Part shown: positions 1-6,696 of the stretch, in pieces
How the letters are laid out: each line of letters starts with the position of its first letter
How positions within the stretch are numbered: the first letter of the stretch is position 1
Source of the DNA: Sediminispirochaeta sp.
Lineage (GTDB): Bacteria > Spirochaetota > Spirochaetia > DSM-16054 > Sediminispirochaetaceae
DNA length: 6,950 nt
Assembly (NCBI GenBank): GCA_011046055.1
Contig: DSBN01000146.1
Location: 1 to 6,950 of the forward strand
Reading direction: 5' to 3'
Translations under genes and position numbers: made by a program
The notes under the pieces: model-generated
Seen by the model: only the letters and a program-made list of their open reading frames with translations
What the model was told of the DNA's origin: nothing
Databases searched by the model: none

Positions 1-25
1 GTTTGGAGAAAGCCTGTTTTTTATG

Positions 26-54
26 TTGCGGGAGAAAGACTTATCCACTAAAAT
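26..54 (+). promoter_or_regulatory. Possible sigma70-type promoter of the chemoreceptor gene
   Basis: A TTGCGG box (26-31, three of six matches to the -35 consensus) lies exactly 17 bp before TAAAAT (49-54, five of six matches to the -10 consensus). Transcription would begin near 61, giving a short leader that contains the ribosome binding site. The -35 is weak, so this is a candidate only. I looked for a flagellar sigma28-type promoter, common for chemotaxis genes, and found no properly spaced boxes. Confidence 0.35.
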
Positions 55-66
55 TAAAACTAAGAT

Positions 67-72
67 AAGGAG
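67..72 (+). promoter_or_regulatory. Ribosome binding site of the chemoreceptor gene
   Basis: AAGGAG ends 6 bases before the ATG at 79. This is a near-perfect Shine-Dalgarno sequence at ideal spacing and fixes the start codon of the MCP gene. Confidence 0.8.
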
Positions 73-78
73 ATAAAC

Positions 79-2277
79 ATGGCCTGGAAAAACATGAAGC
101 TCAGCGCGAAGTTCTTTGTTGGTTTCGGGGTGGTGATAGTACTGCTTATAGCCGTCGGTGCTTGGGCCATTGTGGGAATAAACGGCATAGTCGAGAACGC
201 CGGTGAGGTGATCAAGGGCAACGAGCTGCGGGGCAATATTGTCCAGAGAGAGGTGGACCACCTGAACTGGACCATCGACCTGAACAAGCTGCTCAACAGC
301 GACGAGGTCCACGAGCTCCTGGTGGAGACCGATCCTCGACAGTGCGCCTTCGGACAGTGGTACTACAGCGACGAACGACGGCGGGCGGAGCAACTGGTTC
401 CGGCGTTACGTCCGGTCCTGGCGGCCATCGAAGAGCCCCACACCCGTTTGCACCAGAGCGCGGTGAAGATGGGAGACTACTACGAGGAGGTCGACCGCAA
501 TCTGGGGACCTTCCTGCGGGAGATTAAGGCCCGGCACCTCATATGGGCCGACCGGATTTCCGAGGTCTTTTTGGAGCCCGATCTGTACGAGCTGCGCGAT
601 GTAGAGTTCGATCACAAGGAGTGCGCTCTGGGGCAGTACCTCTACTCCGAGGAGGTGGCCCAGAAGCGAAGGAGTGACGGCGAGTTCGACCGGGCGATCT
701 CCGGGATATACGATCCCCACCAACGGCTTCACGAATCCGCCGCCTATATTGACGAAAATCTCGAGCCGGGCCGAAAAGAGGAGCTGCGGCAGTACTTCCT
801 TGAGACCACCAAGCCACTCTCCTACGAAGTACTGGGTAGGATAGACGAGCTGTTGGCCTGGCACGATGGGAAAATGGAACGGTTGAATTTGGCCATGCAG
901 GTCTACGATCGGGAGACCAGCACCGCTCTGGAGGATGTGCAGGGCTTGCTCCAGGAGATCGTGATGACCACCGCCGAGCATATTATGACCGATGAGGCGA
1001 TGCTCTCGGCGGTGGAGAACACCCGACGGGTGGTGATAATATTCGTCATTGTAGCCTCGTTGCTGGGAGTGCTTTTGGCTGTGGTGATCGCCCGGGGTAT
1101 AGTGCGTCCCATTCTCAAGGGGGTCTCCTTTTCCCAGGAGATCGCCATTGGCGATTTGGAGGCCGAGCTGGATGTATATCAGAGGGACGAGATCGGTCAG
1201 CTGGCCGACGCGATGCGGGGGATGCAGGAGTCGCTGCAGTACAAGGCCAATATCATCAAGCAGTTTGCCGACGGGGACTTTTCGGTGGCCATAGAGAAGA
1301 GTTCTTCAAAAGACGAGCTGGGACAATCCTTGATAAGTATGAAGCAGTCCCTGAACGAGCTCCTGGGCCAGGTGAACACCGCGGTCGACCAGGTCAACAG
1401 CGGGGCCGATCAGGTCTCCCAGGCGAGTCAGAACCTCTCTCAAGGAGCCACCGAGCAGGCCTCCAGCCTCGAGGAGATCACCAGCTCCACCAACCAGATC
1501 AACAGCCAGTCGAAGCAGAACGCCGAGAACGCCACCGAGGCGCTGCAGATAGCAAAAAAGGCCACCTCCGACGCCGAGCTGGGTGACAAGCAGATGGAAC
1601 AGCTGGCCGAGATCATGGGCCGGATCAACGCCTCATCGGACGCGATCAACAAAGTAGTGAAGGTGATCGATGATATCGCCTTTCAGATAAACCTTCTGGC
1701 TCTGAACGCCAACGTCGAGGCCGCCCGGGCGGGCAAGTACGGTAAGGGCTTCGCCGTGGTGGCCGACGAGGTGAGAAACTTGGCGGTCAAGAGCGCCGAC
1801 TCGGTCAAAGAGACCACCAAGATGGTCGAAGAGACGGTGGACAACATCAAACAGGGAACCGAGGCGGCCAACAACACTACCGAGCAGCTGAAGTCGATTG
1901 TGGACGGCTCCGGCAAGGTGGCCAATTTTCTCGAAGAGATCGCCCAGGCCAGCCGCGAACAGGCCCAGGCCATCGAGCAGATCACCGAGGGGCTCGATCA
2001 GATCGACGAGGCTACCCAGGCCAGCACCGCCAGCGCCGAGGAGAGCGCCTCCGCTTCGGAAGAGCTGGCCGGCCAAGCCCAGCAGCTGCGGGCGATGGTC
2101 AGTCGGTTCCAGCTCGACGACGATTATGTCGTCAGAAAGCGCCTCCCGGAGGCGCCGCGCAAGGCTTTGGGCCGTTCAAACCGCGAGCAGTCGAACCGGG
2201 GAATCAAGCCCTGGGGGGACGACGAAGGCGAGGAGCGCGGCGAGAGTTTCGATGAGGACGATTTTGATCGATTCTGA
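79..2277 (+). CDS. Methyl-accepting chemotaxis protein with tandem periplasmic CZB domains and double HAMP
   Basis: A 732-residue transmembrane chemoreceptor that senses a stimulus and controls CheA through CheW. TM1 is about residues 11-34 and TM2 about 318-338, so residues 35-317 should be periplasmic. That region holds two copies of the chemoreceptor zinc-binding (CZB) pattern, His, then Cys-x-[FL]-G, then H-x3-H: H61/C89/H121/H125 and H153/C182/H214/H218. HAMP-like units follow at about 339-391 and 392-432. The second shows the paired D-E-L-G-Q motif seen in stacked HAMPs. The signalling hairpin spans about 440-675, with the conserved tip around E547-A-A-R-A-G and candidate methylation pairs near E459/Q460, E465/E466 and E654/E655. 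A very acidic tail ends in D-F-D-R-F, which fits the CheR/CheB tether pattern x-aromatic-x-x-aromatic. The start is fixed by AAGGAG 6 bases upstream. CZB domains are known to bind zinc and, in some proteins, to sense hypochlorous acid through the Cys; the ligand here is inferred. The family assignment is secure. Confidence 0.96.
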   Translation: MAWKNMKLSAKFFVGFGVVIVLLIAVGAWAIVGINGIVENAGEVIKGNELRGNIVQREVDHLNWTIDLNKLLNSDEVHELLVETDPRQCAFGQWYYSDERRRAEQLVPALRPVLAAIEEPHTRLHQSAVKMGDYYEEVDRNLGTFLREIKARHLIWADRISEVFLEPDLYELRDVEFDHKECALGQYLYSEEVAQKRRSDGEFDRAISGIYDPHQRLHESAAYIDENLEPGRKEELRQYFLETTKPLSYEVLGRIDELLAWHDGKMERLNLAMQVYDRETSTALEDVQGLLQEIVMTTAEHIMTDEAMLSAVENTRRVVIIFVIVASLLGVLLAVVIARGIVRPILKGVSFSQEIAIGDLEAELDVYQRDEIGQLADAMRGMQESLQYKANIIKQFADGDFSVAIEKSSSKDELGQSLISMKQSLNELLGQVNTAVDQVNSGADQVSQASQNLSQGATEQASSLEEITSSTNQINSQSKQNAENATEALQIAKKATSDAELGDKQMEQLAEIMGRINASSDAINKVVKVIDDIAFQINLLALNANVEAARAGKYGKGFAVVADEVRNLAVKSADSVKETTKMVEETVDNIKQGTEAANNTTEQLKSIVDGSGKVANFLEEIAQASREQAQAIEQITEGLDQIDEATQASTASAEESASASEELAGQAQQLRAMVSRFQLDDDYVVRKRLPEAPRKALGRSNREQSNRGIKPWGDDEGEERGESFDEDDFDRF

Positions 2278-2280
2278 GTC

Positions 2281-2307
2281 CGTCGGCGGTTCATCACACC
2301 GCCGGCG
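2281..2307 (+). promoter_or_regulatory. Intercistronic GC-rich hairpin between the MCP and cheW genes
   Basis: The arms CGTCGGCGGT (2281-2290) and ACCGCCGGCG (2298-2307) pair over 10 positions with one G-U wobble, closing a 7-base loop. It begins 3 bases after the MCP stop. A T7 run occurs at 2325-2331, about 17 bases beyond the stem, too far for a canonical intrinsic terminator. It is more likely an mRNA-stabilising or partial-attenuation element that sets the receptor-to-CheW ratio; this role is inferred. Confidence 0.5.
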
Positions 2308-2333
2308 AATGATTTGATACTCAATTTTTTTAA

Positions 2334-2339
2334 AAGGAG
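2334..2339 (+). promoter_or_regulatory. Ribosome binding site of cheW
   Basis: AAGGAG lies 8 bases before the ATG at 2348, which opens the CheW frame. Another ATG at 2344, out of frame and only 4 bases from the same site, opens a nine-codon frame that stops at 2371-2373. The closer ATG might compete for initiation, but only 2348 yields CheW. Confidence 0.75.
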
Positions 2340-2347
2340 AGTCATGA

Positions 2348-2860
2348 ATGGCAAAAGACGATACCATCGATGAAGATATGCTGATCGAGGACGACGAAGA
2401 GAGCACCGAAGACAAGTACCTCATGTGCAAGCTGGGCCAGGAGGTATACGGGATAAATATCAGCCATGTGACCGACATAATCGAGTTGCAGAAGATCACC
2501 GAGGTCCCGGATATGCCCGAGTACGTCAAAGGGGTGATCAACCTGCGGGGGCAGGTCATCCCCATTATCGATCTGCGGCTGAGGTTTCGGATGGAAGGCC
2601 GGGAGTACGACGACCGAACGGTGATCACCGTCGTGAACATCCACGGAGCTTCCATCGGTTTCATCGTCGACACCGCCACTGAGGTCCAGGCTATCCCGGA
2701 AAAGGCCATCGATCCGGCTCCCAGCTTTCACGGCGGGGCGGATAGGAAGAAATACATCGCCGGTTTGGGAAAAATCGGCGAGCAGGTAATCATCATCCTG
2801 GATATGGAGAGGCTGGTGCAGGCCGAAGAGGTAGAGAGCCTGCAGGAAGCGGCCAAGTAG
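2348..2860 (+). CDS. cheW: Chemotaxis coupling protein CheW
   Basis: A 170-residue cytoplasmic adaptor that links chemoreceptors to the P5 domain of CheA in the signalling array. After an acidic extension of about 20 residues rich in D and E, the CheW fold runs from about residue 22 to 160. It includes the hallmark GVINLRGQVIPIIDLR stretch (62-77), where R67 sits in the NLRG motif known to be important for receptor and CheA contact, and the later G-F-I-V-D (104-108) and I-I-I-L-D-M-E-R (148-155) strands typical of the family. The length is normal for a single-domain CheW, and no receiver domain is attached, so it is not CheV. It lies 70 bp behind the MCP gene on the same strand, suggesting a dedicated receptor-coupler pair expressed as one operon. 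The acidic N-terminus is unusual and mirrors the acidic receptor tail. The gene ends 21 bp before the stop of the convergent kinase gene, with no clear terminator in the gap. Confidence 0.96.
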   Translation: MAKDDTIDEDMLIEDDEESTEDKYLMCKLGQEVYGINISHVTDIIELQKITEVPDMPEYVKGVINLRGQVIPIIDLRLRFRMEGREYDDRTVITVVNIHGASIGFIVDTATEVQAIPEKAIDPAPSFHGGADRKKYIAGLGKIGEQVIIILDMERLVQAEEVESLQEAAK

Positions 2861-2881
2861 ATCGAATCTTCGGAGCGGGCC

Positions 2882-4645
2882 CTATACCGGACTCTCTTCT
2901 ATGGGAAAGGAGATGCAAAAACAGCTGCCCTTCTCCCGACGGACGCGTATATCTCCACCCAACTGCTCGGTCAGAACACGAACCAGCTGCAGACCCAAGG
3001 ACGTACTTGATTCGATATTGACCGTCTCCGGCAGGCCTACGCCGTTGTCCTCTACCACCAGCAGGTAGCCTTGCTCTTCCTCCTTCATCTCGAAACGGAT
3101 CTTGAGTTCTCCTCCATCGACACCGACAAAGGCGTGGGTGAGGGCGTTGGTGATGAGTTCGTTCAGCAGCAGGCCGAAGGGGACGGCCCTGGTCACGTTG
3201 AGGTAGAGCTCTTCGACCTTCGTATGTACTGAAATTGTATCGGACATGGAGTAAAGGGCGAGCAGCTCGTCCAGAAGCCGCTGGATATAGTAGGCGATAT
3301 CAATTCTGGCCAGGTCCTTTGATTGATAGAGATTCTCGTGGACCAGGGCCATGCTGTGGACTCGGCTCTGACTGAGTTGCAGCGCCGAGCGGGCCTGTTC
3401 CACCGTGTGTATCTGATCGCCGTGGAGATTGAGTAGACTGGCTATGATGCTCAGGTTGTTTTTTACCCGGTGGTGAATCTCCATGAGCAATATTTTTTTC
3501 TCATACAATGATTTTTGTATCTGCTCTTCCGCGGCCTGCCGCTCGGCGATTTCGTGCTGTGCTTCGGCGTAGAGGCGGGCGTTTTCCAAGGCCATCGCCG
3601 CTGAGAGTACGTAGGGTTCCAGGGTCGTGATCATCGCGGTTCCGAACATGCCCGGCCTGTCTCCGCAGAAGCCGATCAATCCAATGACTCTGCCCCGTAC
3701 CACTATCGGCATTCCCAGGAAGGAACGGACCCACTCGTTCGCTGGAGTGGCTATCCAGCGATCCTCCCGTCTCGTATCCTTGATCAGCACCGGGTCGGGG
3801 GAGTCGGGGAGACTTCCTAGAATGCCGTGGTCGTTGCGGTTGTAGAGCCTCTCCAGTTCATTTTGGTCGATTTGATGGCGACCGTCGTCGCGCCGGCGAA
3901 AGATTTTTATCCGTCCCTGCTCATCCTTCAAGCCCAGGGCGATGGCGCTGTAGTGGGTGTTTTCTACAATTTCATCGAGGATCAGGTCCAGGATCTGGTC
4001 GCGGTCCATGGTCGAGGCCAGGGCCAGGGTGGTTTTTCGGAGGCTTTCGGCCATCTGCAGCAGGTGGAGGTGCTCTCTCTCCCTGTTCTTTCGCTCGGTG
4101 ATGTCGATGATGGCTACGAGCACGTTGCGGTAATCCCCTCGGCCGTTTTTTTCGGGGACGCTTATCTGCAGCAGCAGATCCATCATCTCGCCGGTCAGCT
4201 TACGGCCCAGGGTCTCCCCTTCAAAAAAACGCTCTCCATCGGCGATGGCCACCATCTCGCGGATAAAATTGTCCGTCGATTCGTCCACGAATATCTTGTC
4301 CAGCGAACCGAGGAATGCCTCCTTCGAGGGGGCGTGGTACATCCGGAGGGTGGCGTCGTTGACGTCCAGGATCTTTATTTCCTGGAGAATGCGCTGCAAG
4401 GTCTCCGGGTGTCCCTTCAGGTAGGACTGGAGATCCTCCTCGCCGTCGTCCTTGATCTCGTTCAGTAGTCGGTAGACACCGGTATAGTCCTCTTCCCAGA
4501 TCGATACGTTCAGATTGTCGAATATCTTTCGGTAGCGGTACTCGCTGGCCTGCAGCCGGCTCAGCTCTCGCGAGCCGAAGCCATCAGAAAAAAAAGAGTT
4601 TTTGTTTTCCGGCAGATTCTCAGGATGTCTATTCATTCGAGGCAT
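2882..4645 (-). CDS. Soluble PAS-GAF sensor histidine kinase, HisKA_2 type
   Basis: A 587-residue cytoplasmic sensor kinase with no membrane segments. A PAS domain covers about residues 34-187 and ends in the usual D-I-T-E-R-K. It carries an extra helical insertion at about 50-90, between the first strand and the conserved D-V-N-x-A-T-L (94-100). A GAF domain spans about 203-358. A coiled linker leads to the phosphoacceptor helix EIHHRVKNNL (389-398) of the HisKA_2 class, with H392 the likely phosphorylated residue. The ATPase domain (about 480-583) has N-box N495-E and N500, G1 box D533-N-G-V-G537 and a G-L-Q-L segment from 551. No receiver domain is attached and no response regulator is adjacent, so the partner is unknown. 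Such kinases often pair with ANTAR or other stand-alone regulators elsewhere. The start is uncertain: the ATG at 4645 has no Shine-Dalgarno and abuts a TATAAT box, so the ATG at 4636 (residue 4) may be the true, nearly leaderless start. The gene is divergent from the GNAT-ATPase gene. Confidence 0.93.
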   Translation of the reverse strand: MPRMNRHPENLPENKNSFFSDGFGSRELSRLQASEYRYRKIFDNLNVSIWEEDYTGVYRLLNEIKDDGEEDLQSYLKGHPETLQRILQEIKILDVNDATLRMYHAPSKEAFLGSLDKIFVDESTDNFIREMVAIADGERFFEGETLGRKLTGEMMDLLLQISVPEKNGRGDYRNVLVAIIDITERKNREREHLHLLQMAESLRKTTLALASTMDRDQILDLILDEIVENTHYSAIALGLKDEQGRIKIFRRRDDGRHQIDQNELERLYNRNDHGILGSLPDSPDPVLIKDTRREDRWIATPANEWVRSFLGMPIVVRGRVIGLIGFCGDRPGMFGTAMITTLEPYVLSAAMALENARLYAEAQHEIAERQAAEEQIQKSLYEKKILLMEIHHRVKNNLSIIASLLNLHGDQIHTVEQARSALQLSQSRVHSMALVHENLYQSKDLARIDIAYYIQRLLDELLALYSMSDTISVHTKVEELYLNVTRAVPFGLLLNELITNALTHAFVGVDGGELKIRFEMKEEEQGYLLVVEDNGVGLPETVNIESSTSLGLQLVRVLTEQLGGDIRVRREKGSCFCISFPIEESPV

Positions 4646-4674
4646 ATTATACCGAAAGGGCTTTTATCAATCAA
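4646..4674 (-). promoter_or_regulatory. Promoter of the PAS-GAF histidine kinase gene
   Basis: Reading the minus strand, TTGATT (4674-4669) is followed after exactly 17 bp by a perfect TATAAT (4651-4646). The TATAAT directly touches the ATG at 4645, so transcription would begin at about 4639. That lies inside the apparent reading frame and just before the in-frame ATG at 4636. Confidence 0.55.
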
Positions 4675-4687
4675 ATCCTTTTATTGA
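4667..4687. promoter_or_regulatory. Imperfect 21-bp dyad, candidate shared operator
   Basis: Positions 4667-4687 form an inverted repeat centred on 4677. Eight of ten position pairs are complementary, with outer arms TCAAT and ATTGA and inner arms AAA and TTT. It covers the -35 box of the kinase promoter and part of the -35 box of the GNAT-ATPase promoter. A protein bound here would affect both genes. Two CTTTTAT direct repeats (4661-4667 and 4678-4684) overlap it. AT-rich sequence makes chance symmetry possible. Confidence 0.35.
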
Positions 4688-4712
4688 CACGAAGCTCAGG
4701 GTTCCGTATGGT
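4684..4712 (+). promoter_or_regulatory. Promoter of the GNAT-ATPase fusion gene
   Basis: A perfect TTGACA (4684-4689) is followed after 17 bp by TATGGT (4707-4712, four of six matches to the -10 consensus). Transcription would begin near 4719, so of the nearby in-frame starts only the ATG at 4726 would lie on the transcript. The -35 boxes of this promoter and the divergent kinase promoter are 9 bp apart. Confidence 0.5.
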
Positions 4713-6696
4713 TGATATGGAACCGATGAGTCATACACAGATCAACGAAATAAAAACCCTCAGCCCGGAGCTGGAGAAAAGGATTCAAAGGAATCCGCTT
4801 CTCCAAATCGACACCTTCATCATCCCCTCGCCCTATATCAAAGACAAAAGCGTGGAGAAGGACTACCAACACAGTCTGGTGTGGATAGAGGAGGGAGAGA
4901 TTCTGGGCTACCTGCTGGTGTATTCGGATCGGGAGAAGAGACGTTACAATATATACAAGCTGGTCACCAGCCCCTTCGCCCGAGGCCGAGGGATCGGAAC
5001 TCTATTTATCGAGCACCTGGCCCAGAATATTGCCGAAGGAGCGAAGGTCTACCTCTATCTGTGGGAGAAGCAGACCGACACTCTGGAGTTTTTTCAGAGC
5101 AAAGGCTTCCAATTGGGAGAATCGATAGTCTATCGCAATCTCATCTACCACCACCTATGTGCGGACAAGGATGAGATTCTCATCGGCAGCGAATTCCGAG
5201 CCGACGACAATTTGATGCTCAACGAAGAGATCGGCAAGACCCGCCACGACGCGAGAAAGACGATCCGTCTGCTCTCCCACATGGTGGAGATGCTGTCGAT
5301 CGACAACTGCGGGAGGATCATCGAGGATATCAACCGGGAGACCACAACCCTCATCAATATCTTGAACTCCTTCCGAGACACTATGAACAGCCTCCACGAG
5401 GTCAATCTGAAAGAGCTTGTTTTGGAGAGAATCATCCCCTACGTAGAGGCCTCGGAGGTGGATTGCGAGCTGCGGCTGAGTCTGGACACCAACTCGCCGA
5501 TAGTACTCGGTTATTACGTGAACTTCGGTCGAGCCTTGATCAACATCGTCTCCAATTCTCTGGAGGCGATACACGAGGCGGAACGCAAGGGACTGCTGGA
5601 GATCGAGATTCGCGAGAATGAGGCGGGAATAGTCCTCTTGGTTCGTGACAACGGCGTTGGAATATCCGCGGATATGCTGAAGACCGACGAGAACAACATG
5701 CCCGCCTTTGTGGGCAACACCACCAAAAATCGCAAGAAGGGGGAGGGGCTGGGGACGATACAGATCTACTCCACCTTTGGCGCAAAAAACATCAGAGTCA
5801 GCAGTACCCCGAAGATCGGGACTATCTGGCAGGTGCAGTTGTACCGACCCACCAAGGGCATCGACAAGTGGTTTGCCAGACTCGAGCGCCGTTACAACGA
5901 GTTCAAAAACCTCAGCGCGGGGCAGCAGCTCACTTCAACGACCTCCCGAACGGAGATCATCAGCTACATCTGGCAGATGAGAAAAATGGAGATCTTCCTC
6001 TTCGATATGATTCTGCAGTTCAGTCGGTATCAGAACATCCGGGTGATCTACCGAACGCTCCTATCCTACCTCATGAATAGAATATCGGAGAAGCAGGTGC
6101 ACAAGGAGATCAAGACCTACCGCAGCGACCATCCCCAGCTCAACAATTGGCTCCTGGACACGGTGCTGCAGTTGAGGAAGAAAAAAGATCATCTGGAAGA
6201 AGGGGTGGATTTGGATAAATACCAGGGGGCGCTGTTCAAGAGCTATGGGCAGGCTATTGAGAATATAATCATTTTCACTATGGATCCCATCACCGGTGAT
6301 TTTCTGGCCACCGACAGAAAGCTGGCCGAACATCTAGACCTGGCAGCCTATCTGAACCGCGAGAAGGACCAGCTGCTACGGGGAGAGTTCGTGGGAGATA
6401 CCAACGACGACAGCCAGGCGATCTTTTTGGGAGTTTGGAGCGTTGTATCCGACGAGGACTTGATAGAGAAGCTCAAGCTGATCCGTACCGGAGTGAAGAC
6501 GCTAATACGGATGGGCATTCACGGGACGAAGCGTCTGTCCTTCTATCAAACAACCTACATCAAGCATTCCACCGATATAGACAGCGACATCAGCACCACC
6601 TTCGGCGAGTTCTCCAGGGTGAAAGACGAGGACCTCCACCGTTTCACCCGTCAGGCGGACGATGAGCTACAGGGGATGATTGCTATGCAGGACTGA
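4708..6696 (+). CDS. GNAT acetyltransferase domain fused to a histidine-kinase-like ATPase and an uncharacterised C-terminal region
   Basis: About 662 residues from this start; predicted cytoplasmic, with no membrane segment seen. Residues about 15-150 form a GNAT N-acetyltransferase domain with the acetyl-CoA pyrophosphate loop R92-G-R-G-I-G97 and the later FFQSKGF motif. Residues about 165-240 form helices with R-H180-D-A-R, resembling the HDxR/HDxK phosphoacceptor helices of some kinases. A Bergerat ATPase domain follows at about 240-382: N-box N279 and N283, G1 box D314-N-G-V-G318, G2 box G345-E-G-L-G349 and a final G-T strand. These motifs look intact. Residues 387-662 match nothing I recognise; the first half looks helical and the second has a mixed pattern around FTMDPITGDFLATD. 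It may be a kinase tuned by acyl-CoA binding or one that modifies a partner; both are inferences. No response regulator is adjacent. The start is ambiguous: TTG 4684 lies in a -35 box, ATG 4708 has a weak AGGG 6 bases upstream, and ATG 4717 and 4726 are also in frame; the promoter favours 4726. Confidence 0.88.
   Translation: MVDMEPMSHTQINEIKTLSPELEKRIQRNPLLQIDTFIIPSPYIKDKSVEKDYQHSLVWIEEGEILGYLLVYSDREKRRYNIYKLVTSPFARGRGIGTLFIEHLAQNIAEGAKVYLYLWEKQTDTLEFFQSKGFQLGESIVYRNLIYHHLCADKDEILIGSEFRADDNLMLNEEIGKTRHDARKTIRLLSHMVEMLSIDNCGRIIEDINRETTTLINILNSFRDTMNSLHEVNLKELVLERIIPYVEASEVDCELRLSLDTNSPIVLGYYVNFGRALINIVSNSLEAIHEAERKGLLEIEIRENEAGIVLLVRDNGVGISADMLKTDENNMPAFVGNTTKNRKKGEGLGTIQIYSTFGAKNIRVSSTPKIGTIWQVQLYRPTKGIDKWFARLERRYNEFKNLSAGQQLTSTTSRTEIISYIWQMRKMEIFLFDMILQFSRYQNIRVIYRTLLSYLMNRISEKQVHKEIKTYRSDHPQLNNWLLDTVLQLRKKKDHLEEGVDLDKYQGALFKSYGQAIENIIIFTMDPITGDFLATDRKLAEHLDLAAYLNREKDQLLRGEFVGDTNDDSQAIFLGVWSVVSDEDLIEKLKLIRTGVKTLIRMGIHGTKRLSFYQTTYIKHSTDIDSDISTTFGEFSRVKDEDLHRFTRQADDELQGMIAMQD

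Noticed and set aside
53..68. Flagellar sigma28-type promoter before the MCP gene
   Set aside because: A GATAA core is present near 64-68, but no TAAA box sits at the required distance and it overlaps the ribosome site.
406..981. 191-codon minus-strand open frame across the CZB region
   Set aside because: Antisense shadow of a well-supported gene; the sequence resembles no protein family and lies over the conserved CZB motifs.
1633..2076. Long minus-strand open frame inside the MCP gene
   Set aside because: It is antisense to the most conserved part of the signalling domain. Its Gly/Leu/Val-rich composition is what the complement of this codon pattern produces, and it has no ribosome site.
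2823..2873. CCGAAGA/TCTTCGG inverted repeat as a bidirectional terminator between cheW and the kinase gene
   Set aside because: Arms are only 7 bp, the loop is 37 bases and no T-tract follows, so it does not look like a terminator.
3827..4468. 213-codon plus-strand open frame across the kinase gene
   Set aside because: Complement of the PAS-GAF coding strand, whose domains are intact; no motifs in the plus reading.
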